64,000 nucleotides of DNA from Burkholderiales bacterium 70-64 (GCA_001898645.1 MKUQ01000028.1:120332-184331); one strand, 5' to 3'; positions 47,549 to 58,112 are shown, counted from the stretch's first letter. The notes: generated by a model from the letters alone, not told the origin. Made by a program: numbers and translations.

Positions 47549-48336
47549 CGCACGAGATCCGCTCCTCGACCAACGAGCGCTACCGCCGGCTGCTCGAGCT
47601 GACGGCCTCGGCGCGCGAGCGCCGGCGCGAGGAGCAGTCGGTGATCGAGGGCGTGCACCTGGTGCAGGCCTGGCTCGGCCGCTTCGGTCCCGCTGCCGGC
47701 GAGGCCGAGCTCTTCGTGCCGCGGCGCAGCCTGCAGCTCGCCGAGGTGAGCGCGCTCCTCGAGCGCTTCGCCGGCACGCCGACGGTGCTCGACGATCGCC
47801 TGTTCGCGCGCGCCAGCCAGGTCGAGCACGGCAACGGGCCGATCGCGATCGTGCCCACGCCGCGGCCGCCGCTGCCGCGGCGGCTGGAGGACGATACCGT
47901 CTACCTCGATCGCATCCAGGACCCGGGCAACGTCGGCAGCATTCTGCGCACCTGCGCGGCGGTCGGCGTGCAGCGCGTCATCGCCTCGCCCGGCACGGCG
48001 TTCTGCTGGTCGCCCAAGGTGCTGCGCGCCGGCATGGGCGCGCACTTCCACCTCGACATCCACGAGGGGGTCGAGCCGGCGACGCTGTGCGAGCGTGCGG
48101 CGCTGGCGGTGCGCGCCGCCGAGGCCGGCGCCTCGACCTCGCTGTACCAGGCCGACCTGCGCGCCCCCGCGCTGTGGCTGTTCGGCAACGAAGGGCAGGG
48201 GCTGGATGCCGAGCTGCGCGCCTGGCCGCAGGTGACGCGCCTGGCCGTTCCGCAGCAGCCGGCGGTGGAATCGCTCAACGTCGGCGTGGCCGCCGCGGTC
48301 TGCCTCTACGAGCAGTGGCGCCAGCGCCGCTCGTGA
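47545..48336 (+). CDS. TrmH/SpoU family RNA methyltransferase
   Basis: This 263-residue SPOUT methyltransferase has an N-terminal RNA-binding part ([13 protein letters not shown]). The knotted SAM-binding domain shows the three usual motifs: [25 protein letters not shown] and [22 protein letters not shown]. The motifs are those of 2'-O-ribose methylases. Which RNA it modifies (23S rRNA as in RlmB, or tRNA) cannot be told. It is the last gene of the long rpsB-led run, and a palindromic repeat follows 15 bp later. Confidence 0.93.
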   Translation: MTHEIRSSTNERYRRLLELTASARERRREEQSVIEGVHLVQAWLGRFGPAAGEAELFVPRRSLQLAEVSALLERFAGTPTVLDDRLFARASQVEHGNGPIAIVPTPRPPLPRRLEDDTVYLDRIQDPGNVGSILRTCAAVGVQRVIASPGTAFCWSPKVLRAGMGAHFHLDIHEGVEPATLCERAALAVRAAEAGASTSLYQADLRAPALWLFGNEGQGLDAELRAWPQVTRLAVPQQPAVESLNVGVAAAVCLYEQWRQRRS

Positions 48337-48351
48337 CAGTCGAGATGCCGA

Positions 48352-48418
48352 GAACGTGTGAAGGAACCATAGCGAGCGGCCCGAGGTCGTACCGCGCAGT
48401 AGGTTCATTCATACGTTC
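48352..48418. repeat. Palindromic intergenic repeat, short copy
   Basis: A 67-bp element begins GAACGTGTGAAGGAACC and ends with its near-perfect inverted repeat (15 of 17 bases). The interior, AGCGAGCGGCCCGAGGTCG, matches the reverse complement of the second copy at 58000-58102 at 17 of 19 bases. This copy lacks about 36 bp of the centre. It fills the gap between the convergent SpoU methyltransferase and ppsR genes and ends at the ppsR stop codon. Confidence 0.75.
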
Positions 48419-49246
48419 TCAGCGGTCGAGCGCCTGCAGCACCGTGGCCGCGATCTCCTCGATCGACTTGGTCGTCGAGGACAGCCAGCGGATGCCCTCG
48501 CGGCGCATCATGGCTTCGGCCTCGGCCACTTCGTAGCGGCAATTCTCGAACGAGGCGTAGCGGCTGCCCGGCCGGCGCTCGTTGCGGATCTCGGCCAGGC
48601 GCTCGGGCGCGATCGACAGCCCGAACAGCTTCGGCTTGAAGCGGTAGAGCACCTGCGGCAGGCGCCGGCGCTCGAAGTCCTCGGGCACCAGCGGATAGTT
48701 GGCGGCCCGGATGCCGTGCTGCATCGCGAGGTACAGGCTGGTCGGCGTCTTGCCGCTGCGCGAGACGCCGACCAGGATCACCTCGGCGTGCTCGAGATCG
48801 GTGTGCAGCTGGCCGTCGTCGTGCGCCAGCGAGTAGTTGATGGCCGCGATGCGGCGCTGGTAGGCCTCGGAGTTGGTGGCGGCGTGCGAGCGCCCCACGG
48901 TGTGGGTCGACTTCACCCCGAACTCGCTCTCGAGCGGCTCGACGAAGGTCGCGAACAGGTCGAGGAAGCGGCAGTTGGCCAGGCGCACGACGTCGTTGAC
49001 CCGCGCATCGACCAGGGTGCTGAACACCACCGGGCGGTGGCGGTCGAGCAGCGCCTGGCGGTTGATGCGCTCGACCGCCTGGTGCGCCTTCTCGACCGAG
49101 TCGACGAACGGCAGGCGCACCTGGCGCAGCTCGAGGCGGTCGAACTGCGTGAGCAGCGACTGGCCGAAGGTCTCCGCGGTCACGCCGGTGCCGTCGGACA
49201 CGTAGAAGACCGTCCGGTCGTAGCGGGAAGGGGTGGAATCGGACAT
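48419..49246 (-). CDS. ppsR: PEP synthase regulatory protein (bifunctional kinase/phosphorylase)
   Basis: PpsR inactivates PEP synthase by ADP-dependent phosphorylation of a threonine next to its catalytic histidine, and reverses this with phosphate. The 275-residue DUF299 protein shows [28 protein letters not shown], the P-loop [15 protein letters not shown] and [17 protein letters not shown] 49246 is preferred; ATG 49255 adds three residues. It is divergent from its target ppsA. Confidence 0.95.
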   Translation of the reverse strand: MSDSTPSRYDRTVFYVSDGTGVTAETFGQSLLTQFDRLELRQVRLPFVDSVEKAHQAVERINRQALLDRHRPVVFSTLVDARVNDVVRLANCRFLDLFATFVEPLESEFGVKSTHTVGRSHAATNSEAYQRRIAAINYSLAHDDGQLHTDLEHAEVILVGVSRSGKTPTSLYLAMQHGIRAANYPLVPEDFERRRLPQVLYRFKPKLFGLSIAPERLAEIRNERRPGSRYASFENCRYEVAEAEAMMRREGIRWLSSTTKSIEEIAATVLQALDR

Positions 49247-49304
49247 GAACGGCATTCTAAGCGTCGCGCGATCCCGGCGGCGGCAGGCCGGAGCCGGCGC
49301 GCAG

Positions 49305-49310
49305 TAGAAT
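49305..49310 (+). promoter_or_regulatory. Candidate -10 box of ppsA
   Basis: TAGAAT stands 58 bp before the ppsA ATG in the 121-bp gap between the divergent ppsR and ppsA starts. The same hexamer precedes rpsB and ratA. No -35 box is evident. Confidence 0.35.
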
Positions 49311-49367
49311 CGAGCCGATTCCAGCCCTGCGCTGCACCCGAATTCCCAACCATGTCAGGATCTTTCC

Positions 49368-51767
<2,400 letters not shown>

Positions 51768-51776
51768 GCATCCGGG

Positions 51777-51805
51777 GCATCCGGGCGGTCCGCCGTCCGG
51801 GATGC
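51777..51805 (+). terminator. Imperfect hairpin after ppsA
   Basis: GCATCC...GGATGC arms with an inner CGG/CCG pairing form an interrupted stem 10 bp past the ppsA stop. There is no T tract, so termination is uncertain. Confidence 0.3.
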
Positions 51806-51902
51806 GCGAGGCTACGCGAGCCGCGATTCCGCGCCGGCCGGATGCTAGGATGCCGGCACCGGCACGCCGGGCACGAACCCGGCGGGCGGCGCGGAGATCT
51901 CC

Positions 51903-52340
51903 ATGCAGCTTCACTACTGGTGGTGGATCCTGGCCCTGGCGCTCGGGGTCCTGGAAGTCCTGACCGGCACCTTCTACCTGCTGGTATTCGCGGTCGGCTG
52001 TGCGGCCGGCGGGGTCGCCGCCTGGCTCGGCATGAGCCTCACGGTGCAGGTCCTGGCAGTCGCCGCGGTCACCGTGGTCGGCTGGGTCTGGCTGCGCCGG
52101 CGCAGCCCGTGGCGCGAATCGGGCCACAGCCCCGGCGCCGATCCGAACATGCTGCTCGACGTCGGCGAGCGACTCAGCGTCGAAGCCTGGGACGCCGAGC
52201 GCCGCGCGCAGGTGCGCTACCGCGGCGCGGCCTGGACCGTCGAGCTCGATCCGCAGGAGCCGGCCTCGGCCGCCGTGCCGGGCTCGTTCGTCATCGGCAG
52301 GGTGGTCGGCAATCGCCTCATCGTGCGCCGCGCCGGCTGA
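51903..52340 (+). CDS. NfeD family membrane protein
   Basis: This short NfeD protein of 145 residues has two or three membrane segments (WWWILALALGVLEVL, FYLLVFAVGCAAGGVAAWL, VLAVAAVTVVGWVWL) followed by a soluble OB-fold domain (VGERLSVEAWD, VRYRGAAWTVEL, GSFVIGRVVGNRLIV). NfeD proteins partner SPFH proteins such as the one encoded 47 bp downstream, in membrane microdomain organisation. No protease domain is present, so it is the short NfeD1b-like class. Confidence 0.88.
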   Translation: MQLHYWWWILALALGVLEVLTGTFYLLVFAVGCAAGGVAAWLGMSLTVQVLAVAAVTVVGWVWLRRRSPWRESGHSPGADPNMLLDVGERLSVEAWDAERRAQVRYRGAAWTVELDPQEPASAAVPGSFVIGRVVGNRLIVRRAG

Positions 52341-52387
52341 CCCGCCGTTTTTCGATCGCCGTTTCTCGTACCCGCTGGGAGGAATCG

Positions 52388-53338
52388 ATGCTTGGAGGAG
52401 CTTTCGGTGTCGCCGTGGTCGTGCTGGTCCTGGCGATCGTCTTCGTCACCCGGGCGATCCGGATCGTGCCGCAGCAGCACGCCTGGATCGTCGAGCGGCT
52501 CGGCAAGTACGACCGCACGCTCGCCCCGGGGCTGAGCTTCATCATCCCGTTCGTCGACCGCGTCGGCTACAAGCATTCGCTCAAGGAGATCCCGCTCGAC
52601 GTGCCCAGCCAGGTGTGCATCACCAAGGACAACACCCAGCTCACGGTCGACGGGGTGCTGTACTTCCAGGTCACCGACCCGATGCGCGCCTCCTACGGGT
52701 CGAGCAACTACATCACGGCCATCACCCAGCTGGCGCAGACCACGCTGCGCTCGGTGGTCGGCCGCCTGGAGCTGGACAAGACCTTCGAGGAGCGCGACTT
52801 CATCAACTCCAGCGTCGTGTCGGCGCTCGACGAGGCGGCCCTGAACTGGGGGGTGAAGGTGCTGCGCTACGAGATCAAGGACCTCACGCCGCCCGCCGAG
52901 ATCCTGCGCTCGATGCAGGCGCAGATCACCGCCGAGCGCGAGAAGCGCGCGCGCATCGCCGAGTCGGAGGGCCGCAAGCAGGAGCAGATCAACCTGGCCA
53001 CCGGCGAGCGCGAGTCGTCGATCCAGCGCTCCGAGGGCGAGCGCCAGGCCGAGGTCAACCGCGCCATGGGCGAGGCCGCGGCGATCCAGGCGGTGGCCGA
53101 CGCCACCGCGCGCGCCATCGAGCGCATCGGCGGCGCGCTGCGCCAGCCTGGCGGCATGGAAGCGCTCAACCTGCAGGTGGCCGAGAAGTACATCGACGCG
53201 CTGGGCAAGCTGGCTAAGGAGAACAACGCCATGATCGTGCCGGCCAACCTCGCCGACGTCGCCACCCTGGTGGCCACCGCGACCAGCGTCGTGCGCCGGC
53301 AGGGCGACCTTTCCGGTGCGGCCGGCGCGCAGCGGTGA
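52388..53338 (+). CDS. SPFH/band-7 stomatin-like protein (QmcA/paraslipin type)
   Basis: This 316-residue protein has one N-terminal membrane segment (VAVVVLVLAIVFV). An SPFH domain follows (IRIVPQQHAWIVERLGKYDR, IPLDVPSQVCITKDN, LTVDGVLYFQVTD) and then a long charged helical region (ITAEREKRARIAESEGRKQE). These proteins form ring-like membrane scaffolds and are usually encoded beside an NfeD protein, as here. ATG 52388 is preceded by GGGAGGA. It overlaps the next gene by four bases. Confidence 0.92.
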   Translation: MLGGAFGVAVVVLVLAIVFVTRAIRIVPQQHAWIVERLGKYDRTLAPGLSFIIPFVDRVGYKHSLKEIPLDVPSQVCITKDNTQLTVDGVLYFQVTDPMRASYGSSNYITAITQLAQTTLRSVVGRLELDKTFEERDFINSSVVSALDEAALNWGVKVLRYEIKDLTPPAEILRSMQAQITAEREKRARIAESEGRKQEQINLATGERESSIQRSEGERQAEVNRAMGEAAAIQAVADATARAIERIGGALRQPGGMEALNLQVAEKYIDALGKLAKENNAMIVPANLADVATLVATATSVVRRQGDLSGAAGAQR

Positions 53339-55242
53339 TCTCGCCCACCCTGCGCGCCGGCGTCGCGCAGTTCCTCAGGGCTCATGCGCCGTTCTCGATG
53401 ATGAGCGACGACGACCTCGAGTTCGTCGCGCGCCACGTCGAGCTGGCCTATTACGCGCGCGGCGAGACGCTCATCGGCCCCGATGACGGCCCGCCGCGGG
53501 CGTGCTTCATCCTCAAGCAGGGCCTGGTCGAGGGGCTGCGCCGCCAGCCGGGACGGCCCGACTCCGACCCCGAGCCGATGGTGCAGCGGGTGCCGGGCGA
53601 GATGCTGCCGGTGAGCGCGCTCATGGCCGCGCGTCCGGTGATGTCGACCTACCGCGCCGCCGGCGACGTGTTCTGTTGGGTGCTGCCCAAGGCGCAGTTC
53701 GACGAGCTGCAGGGACGCAGCCCGGTGTTCCTCGACTTCTGCAAGCGGCGCATGGCCAGCCTGCTGGAGCTGTCGCACCAGTCGCTGCAGGCCAGCTACG
53801 CGGCCCAGGCGACGCAGTGGCGCACCATCGAGGCTCCGCTCGAATCGATGCTGCGCCGCGCGCCGGTCACCTGCGGCCCCGACGAGAGCCTGCGCGCCGT
53901 CTTCGAGCGCATGGAGCGCGAGCGCGTCGGGGCGATCGTCGTCACCACGCTGGCGCCCGGCGGGGGCGAACAGGTGCAGGGGATCTTCACGCGCCACGAC
54001 GTCCTCGACCGGGTGGTGCTGCCGGGGCTGTCGCTGGAGACGCCGGTGCGCGCCGTGATGAGCGCGCCGGTGGTCACCCTGGACGCCCGCCAGTCGGTCG
54101 GCGACGCGATGCTGCGCATGTCGGACCGCACCATCCGCCACATCCCGGTGATGCGCGACGGACGCCTGGCCGGCGTCGTCGCCGAGCGCGACCTGTTCGT
54201 GCTGCAGCGGCGCAGCATGCAGCAGATCGGCGATGCGATCGGCAGGGCGCACAGCGTGGCGGAGCTGCAATTGCCCGCCGCCGAGATCCGCCAGTGGTCC
54301 TTCGGCCTGGTGGCGCAGGGCGTCTCGGCATCCTTCATCACCCGCCTGGTCAGCCGGCTCGACGACCAGCTGACGGCGCGTCTGCTCGAGCTGAAGGCGG
54401 CCGAGCATGCCGTCGGCCTCGATCGCCTCTGCTGGCTCGCGCTGGGCAGCCAGGGCCGCGAGGAACAGATCGCCGCCAGCGGCCAGGACAACGCGCTGAT
54501 CGTCGCCGAGGCGGCGGCGCCGCAGGAGCGCGAGGCGATGGAAGCGTTCGCGCGCGACGTCAATGCCGCGCTCACGGCCTGCGGTCATCCGTCGGGCAGG
54601 AGCGGGATCGTGGCCGGCAGCCCGCACTGGTGCCTCGACCCGGCGCAGTGGCGCGCCCTCGTCGAAGGCTGGATCGAAGGCGACGGGCCGGAGGCTCCGC
54701 GCGAGGCGGGCGTCTTCCTCGACTTCCGCCCGGTCGCCGGCGCCGCCGCGCTCGCGCAGGCGCTGCGCGAGCACGTCGCCGAACGGGCCGCCGCCGCGCC
54801 GCGTTTCCTGCAGCGGATGCGCACCGCCGCGCTGCGTCACGCGCCGCCCCAGTCGTGGTCGGCGGGCGTGCTCGACGCCCTGTTCGGCGCGCAGGCCGCT
54901 CACATCGACCTCGAGGCGCACGGCACCACGCCGCTGGTCGATGCCGCGCGCGTGTTCGCGCTCACCCGCGGCGTGCGTGCCACCGGCACCGTCGAGCGCC
55001 TGGAGGCGCTGGCCGCCGACGGCGTGCTCGCGGCCGAGGAGGCGCGCGCATGGATCGACTCCTTCCGCTACCTGCAGGGCCTGCGGCTGCGCGCGCGCCA
55101 GGAGGGTGCTGCGCCGCCGCCGGACGATCCCGACGTGCTCGACACCCGCACCCTGTCCACGCTCGACCGGCGCATCCTGAAGGAAGCCTTTCGCGAGGTG
55201 CGCCGGATGCAGCAGCGCCTGGCCGCGCATTTCCCCGGCTGA
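53335..55242 (+). CDS. DUF294-type cyclic-nucleotide/CBS/nucleotidyltransferase protein
   Basis: This 635-residue signalling-type protein has three parts. Residues about 8-150 are a cyclic-nucleotide-binding-like fold (ETLIGPDDGPPRACFILKQG). Residues about 165-300 are a CBS pair (RRAPVTCGPDESLRAVFERM, IRHIPVMRDGRLAGVVAERDL). Residues about 320-620 are DUF294 nucleotidyltransferase plus DUF294_C (WCLDPAQWRALVEGWI, GVFLDFRPVAG). The nucleotidyltransferase core reads ALGSQGREEQIAASGQDNAL; where homologues and GlnD have D-x-D, the first Asp is Gly383. GTG 53335 overlaps the previous stop. It is coupled to an exonuclease gene, a frequent pairing of unknown purpose. Confidence 0.88.
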   Translation: MISPTLRAGVAQFLRAHAPFSMMSDDDLEFVARHVELAYYARGETLIGPDDGPPRACFILKQGLVEGLRRQPGRPDSDPEPMVQRVPGEMLPVSALMAARPVMSTYRAAGDVFCWVLPKAQFDELQGRSPVFLDFCKRRMASLLELSHQSLQASYAAQATQWRTIEAPLESMLRRAPVTCGPDESLRAVFERMERERVGAIVVTTLAPGGGEQVQGIFTRHDVLDRVVLPGLSLETPVRAVMSAPVVTLDARQSVGDAMLRMSDRTIRHIPVMRDGRLAGVVAERDLFVLQRRSMQQIGDAIGRAHSVAELQLPAAEIRQWSFGLVAQGVSASFITRLVSRLDDQLTARLLELKAAEHAVGLDRLCWLALGSQGREEQIAASGQDNALIVAEAAAPQEREAMEAFARDVNAALTACGHPSGRSGIVAGSPHWCLDPAQWRALVEGWIEGDGPEAPREAGVFLDFRPVAGAAALAQALREHVAERAAAAPRFLQRMRTAALRHAPPQSWSAGVLDALFGAQAAHIDLEAHGTTPLVDAARVFALTRGVRATGTVERLEALAADGVLAAEEARAWIDSFRYLQGLRLRARQEGAAPPPDDPDVLDTRTLSTLDRRILKEAFREVRRMQQRLAAHFPG

Positions 55243-55250
55243 TCGCGGCG

Positions 55251-55937
55251 ATGAGCCCGCCGGGCGGTCATCCGCGGCGCGACGCAGTCCCGCGGCCGGC
55301 GAGCGCGCCGGGAGGCTGGCTCGCCCGGCTCTTCGGGCGCGCGGCCCGGCCGCCCGCCGAGCCGCTGCGCTGGGTGGTCCTCGACCTCGAGACCAGCGGG
55401 CTCGATGCGGCGAACGACCGGCTGATCTCGATCGGGGCGGTGGCCGTGCATGACCGGCGCATCGTGGTCGCCGACAGCTTCGAGGCGACCCTGCGCCAGC
55501 CCGATGCCAGCTCGCGCCAGAACATCCTGGTCCACGGCATCGGAGCGGAGACGCAGCTGGCGGGGCTCGAGCCGGCGCGCGCCTGCGAGGCGTTCCTCGC
55601 CTATGCCGGACAGTCGCCGCTGGTGGCCTTCCACGCCCACTTCGATCGCGCCTTCCTCGCGCGCACGGCGCGCACCCACCTCGGCGCCTCGATCGGCAAC
55701 GCCTGGATCGACCTGGCCGAGCTCGCCCCGGCGCTGCACCCGGGCACCGGCGCGCGCGTGCTCGACGAGTGGCTCGCCCACTTCGGCATTCCGGTCGAGC
55801 AGCGCCACCACGCCGTCGGCGACGCGCTGGCCACCGCGATGCTGTTCCTGGTGCTGCTCGACGAGGTGCCGCCCGCGCAGCGCCGGCCGCGCCGGCTCCG
55901 GCGCATCGCTGCGCAGCGGCGCTGGCTGGCAGGCTAG
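55251..55937 (+). CDS. DnaQ-like 3'-5' exonuclease
   Basis: This 228-residue protein has the DEDDh exonuclease motifs: Exo I VVLDLETSGLD, Exo II AFHAHFDRAFL and Exo III with the catalytic histidine in HHAVGDALATAML. An N-terminal extension of about 40 residues rich in Arg/Pro precedes the fold. It may be a stand-alone proofreading-like exonuclease; the replicative DnaQ has a polymerase-binding tail that is missing here. It starts 8 bp after the DUF294 gene. Confidence 0.9.
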   Translation: MSPPGGHPRRDAVPRPASAPGGWLARLFGRAARPPAEPLRWVVLDLETSGLDAANDRLISIGAVAVHDRRIVVADSFEATLRQPDASSRQNILVHGIGAETQLAGLEPARACEAFLAYAGQSPLVAFHAHFDRAFLARTARTHLGASIGNAWIDLAELAPALHPGTGARVLDEWLAHFGIPVEQRHHAVGDALATAMLFLVLLDEVPPAQRRPRRLRRIAAQRRWLAG

Positions 55938-56008
55938 GAGTCTGTCGGAGTTGAAGCCGGCCCGCGCCTCGGCGGGCGGTTGGACGGTGAGAGCGGCGAG
56001 GGTGCTGC

Positions 56009-56034
56009 AGCGGGGACGGTGCACCGCCCCCGCT
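56009..56034 (+). terminator. Terminator-like hairpin after the exonuclease gene
   Basis: AGCGGGG and CGG pair with CCG and CCCCGCT around a TGCA loop, a 10-bp stem with one A-C mismatch, followed by TTG. It lies 71 bp after the exonuclease stop. The rest of the 208-bp gap holds no gene I can see. Confidence 0.35.
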
Positions 56035-56145
56035 TGACCGGCGTCACGGGCGGCGCACGGAAAACGGGTATCTTGGCCGTCCGCGGTCGATCCGGTCGAC
56101 TGCCCCAGCGATCCACGAAGCGACCCATGACCGAGGAACCAAGAC

Positions 56146-56652
56146 GTGATCCGTGAAATCGAAGGCGACATCCTGCTTTCCAGGGCCCAGGTGATCGCCC
56201 ATGGCATTGCCCCGCATGACCGCTTCGACAGCGGTCTCGCGCTCGCCCTGCGCGAACGCTGGCCGTCCATGGTGCGCGACTATCGCCACGCCATCCACGA
56301 CAAGCCCCTGGAGCCCGGCCAGCTCTGGGACTGGTCCGGCGTCGATGCCGACGGGCATACGCGCCGCATCGTCAACCTGCTCACGCAGGGCATGCTGCAC
56401 GACGGCCCGGCCGCCCGGCCTGCCAAGGCCACGCTCGAGAACGTGAGCCGCGCGCTCAAGGCACTGGCGCGCTTCGTCCGCGAGGAGAACATCCGCAGCG
56501 TCGCGCTGCCCCGGCTGGCCACCGGCGTCGGCGGCCTGCAATGGAGCGACGTCAAGCCGCTGGTGCAGCAGCATCTCGGCGATCTCGGCGTGCCGGTGGT
56601 GCTCTACGAGATCTACCGGCCGGGAGTGCAGGCCGACGAGAAGCTCGGCTGA
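56146..56652 (+). CDS. Macrodomain protein, TARG1-like
   Basis: This is a single macrodomain of 168 residues. It starts IREIEGDILLSRAQVIAHGI, the usual first strand and Asp-containing loop. It then has ARPAKATLENVSRALKALARF and the phosphate-loop region VALPRLATGVGGLQW, which resembles the TARG1/DarG branch of ADP-ribosyl hydrolases. The lysine and aspartate described as catalytic in human TARG1 appear replaced (LLTQG at residues 79-82, and G129). It may bind ADP-ribose without that chemistry. Start is GTG 56146 with GAGGAA upstream. No toxin-like partner is adjacent. Confidence 0.82.
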   Translation: MIREIEGDILLSRAQVIAHGIAPHDRFDSGLALALRERWPSMVRDYRHAIHDKPLEPGQLWDWSGVDADGHTRRIVNLLTQGMLHDGPAARPAKATLENVSRALKALARFVREENIRSVALPRLATGVGGLQWSDVKPLVQQHLGDLGVPVVLYEIYRPGVQADEKLG

Positions 56653-56690
56653 GCGAGCGGCCCCGGACACCCGGCCGCCGCCGCCTCGGT

Positions 56691-56728
56691 GGGCCCTGGC
56701 CGCCCGCCGAGGCGGGCGGCCAGGGCCC
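56691..56728. terminator. Long perfect palindrome between macrodomain gene and smpB
   Basis: GGGCCCTGGCCGCCCGCC (56691-56708) is the exact reverse complement of 56711-56728, separated by two bases. This gives a 17-bp stem with a 4-base loop. It sits between two convergent genes and its last base is part of the smpB stop codon. There is no T tract on either strand; a two-way terminator or 3'-end stabiliser is likely. Confidence 0.55.
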
Positions 56729-57180
56729 TAGACCTTGTTCCCCTGCTTGAGCAGCCGCTGGCGCTCGCGCGCCCATTCGCGGTCGCGCTCGGCGGCGCGC
56801 TTGTCGAACTGGCGCTTGCCCTTGGCCAGCCCGAGCGCCAGCTTCACGCGTCCGCGCGTGTAGTGCAGGTCGAGCGGCACCAGCGTATAGCCGGCGCGCT
56901 CGACCTTGCCGATCAGGCGGGCGATCTCGGCCGCATGCAGCAGCAGCTTGCGGGTGCGCACCGGGTCGGGCTTGATGTGCGTCGAGGCTTCGGGCAGCGG
57001 CGAGATGTGCGCGCCGATCAGGTAGAGCTGCCCGTCGCGCACCACCACGTAGCCTTCCTTGAGCTGCGCGCGCCCGGCCCGGATGGCCTTGACCTCCCAC
57101 CCCTCCAGGACCACGCCGGCCTCCAGCCGCTCCTCGATGAAGTAGTCGTGAGTGGCCTTCTTGTTCTGGACGATACTCAT
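56728..57180 (-). CDS. smpB: SsrA-binding protein SmpB
   Basis: SmpB delivers tmRNA to stalled ribosomes. The 150-residue protein has [39 protein letters not shown] and the beta-barrel motif [30 protein letters not shown] and a basic C-terminal tail ([20 protein letters not shown]) that enters the mRNA channel follow. It is divergent from ratA by 99 bp, a widespread arrangement. No tmRNA gene is seen here. Confidence 0.96.
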   Translation of the reverse strand: MSIVQNKKATHDYFIEERLEAGVVLEGWEVKAIRAGRAQLKEGYVVVRDGQLYLIGAHISPLPEASTHIKPDPVRTRKLLLHAAEIARLIGKVERAGYTLVPLDLHYTRGRVKLALGLAKGKRQFDKRAAERDREWARERQRLLKQGNKV

Positions 57181-57279
57181 GGGCGAGGCGCTGTGGAAGA
57201 CTAGAATCGCGGCGGCAAGCCGCATTGTGCCCCGGATTGCCGTGCATCGAACCGGCTTCCCGAACACTTCGCTACCACC

Positions 57280-57717
57280 GTGCACGCCGTCCGCAAGTCC
57301 GTCCTGCTGCCCTACAGCGCCGAGCAGATGTTCGTCCTGGTCGACCGGGTCGAAGACTATCCCCAGTTCCTGCCCTGGTGCGGCGGCACCGAGGTCGCGC
57401 GCGACGACGAGGCGGGCGTGCTGGCGACCGTGGTCATCGACTACCGCGGCATCCGCCAGCGTTTCACCACGCTGAACACCGGGCGGGCGCCCGAGACGAT
57501 CTCGATGCGGCTGCGCGAAGGGCCGTTCTCGCGCCTCGAGGGCGAATGGCGCTTCCTCGCGCTGCGCCAGGACGCCTGCAAGGTCGAGTTCGCGCTGCAG
57601 TACACGTTCGCGCGCGGCCTGCTCGGTCGGGCGCTCGCGCCGGTGTTCGACCAGATCGCGCGCAGCCTCGTCGACGCCTTCGTGCGTCGGGCCGACCAGC
57701 TCTATGGCTCCGGCTAG
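57280..57717 (+). CDS. ratA: RatA family (COQ10/START-like) protein
   Basis: This 145-residue protein of the polyketide-cyclase/START superfamily has [34 protein letters not shown] and a C-terminal helix [22 protein letters not shown], both typical of RatA and mitochondrial COQ10. E. coli RatA was reported to block 70S formation, while most relatives are thought to bind ubiquinone or lipids, so the toxin label should be used with care. It starts at GTG 57280; a TAGAAT at 57202-57207 could be its -10 box. It overlaps rnfH by 14 bases. Confidence 0.9.
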   Translation: MHAVRKSVLLPYSAEQMFVLVDRVEDYPQFLPWCGGTEVARDDEAGVLATVVIDYRGIRQRFTTLNTGRAPETISMRLREGPFSRLEGEWRFLALRQDACKVEFALQYTFARGLLGRALAPVFDQIARSLVDAFVRRADQLYGSG

Positions 57718-58009
57718 GGCGCCGCTGCCGATCGAGATCGTCTGGGTCGGCGAGGGCGAAGCGATCGAGCGTCGCGAGCTGGTCCTCGCCGCCGGCGCCA
57801 CGCTGGCCGACGCCGTGGCCGCCCTGCGTGCCGAGCCGGGCGGTGAAGCGGTGGCGGCCGCGCTCGCCGCCGGGCGGCTGCAGGCGGCGATCTTCGGCGA
57901 GCGCCGCGACGGTGCCGCCCGCCTGCATGCCGGCGATCGCATCGAGCTGCTGGCGGGCCTGCAGGTGGATCCGAAGACCGCGCGGAGGCGGCGCGCCGGG
58001 AACGTGTGA
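57704..58009 (+). CDS. rnfH: RnfH family ubiquitin-like protein
   Basis: This 101-residue beta-grasp protein (UPF0125) has [58 protein letters not shown]. It is usually found beside ratA and named for rnf clusters, but its role is unclear. Its last four codons (Gly-Asn-Val-stop) lie within the left end of the palindromic repeat at 58000-58102, so the C terminus was set or changed by that element. Confidence 0.88.
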   Translation: MAPARAPLPIEIVWVGEGEAIERRELVLAAGATLADAVAALRAEPGGEAVAAALAAGRLQAAIFGERRDGAARLHAGDRIELLAGLQVDPKTARRRRAGNV

Positions 58010-58102
58010 AGGAACCTGCTGCGCGATCCGATCTCGCGCCTGCGATGCTTGTATGTTTGAGGCGCGACCTCGGACCGCTCGCTACGGTTCCTTCACGCGT
58101 TC
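58000..58102. repeat. Palindromic intergenic repeat, long copy
   Basis: This 103-bp element is bounded by GAACGTGTGAAGGAACC (58000-58016) and its inverted repeat GGTTCCTTCACGCGTTC (58086-58102), 16 of 17 matching. The inner arms (about 58020-58040 and 58061-58081) are also largely complementary, leaving a central loop near TGCGATGCTTGTATGTTT. It is in the opposite orientation to the short copy at 48352-48418. It carries the rnfH stop codon and ends 11 bp before the DUF4124 stop codon. Confidence 0.8.
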
Positions 58103-58112
58103 CGTACGGTTT

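Noticed and set aside
57280..57717. Calling ratA a toxin of a toxin-antitoxin pair with rnfH
   Set aside because: The family is widely conserved, COQ10-like and beside smpB in many genomes, and no antitoxin features are visible in rnfH.
58000..58102. Reading the palindrome as a tRNA or small RNA gene
   Set aside because: No cloverleaf, anticodon arm or T-loop consensus. The second copy with a central deletion fits a dispersed repeat better.
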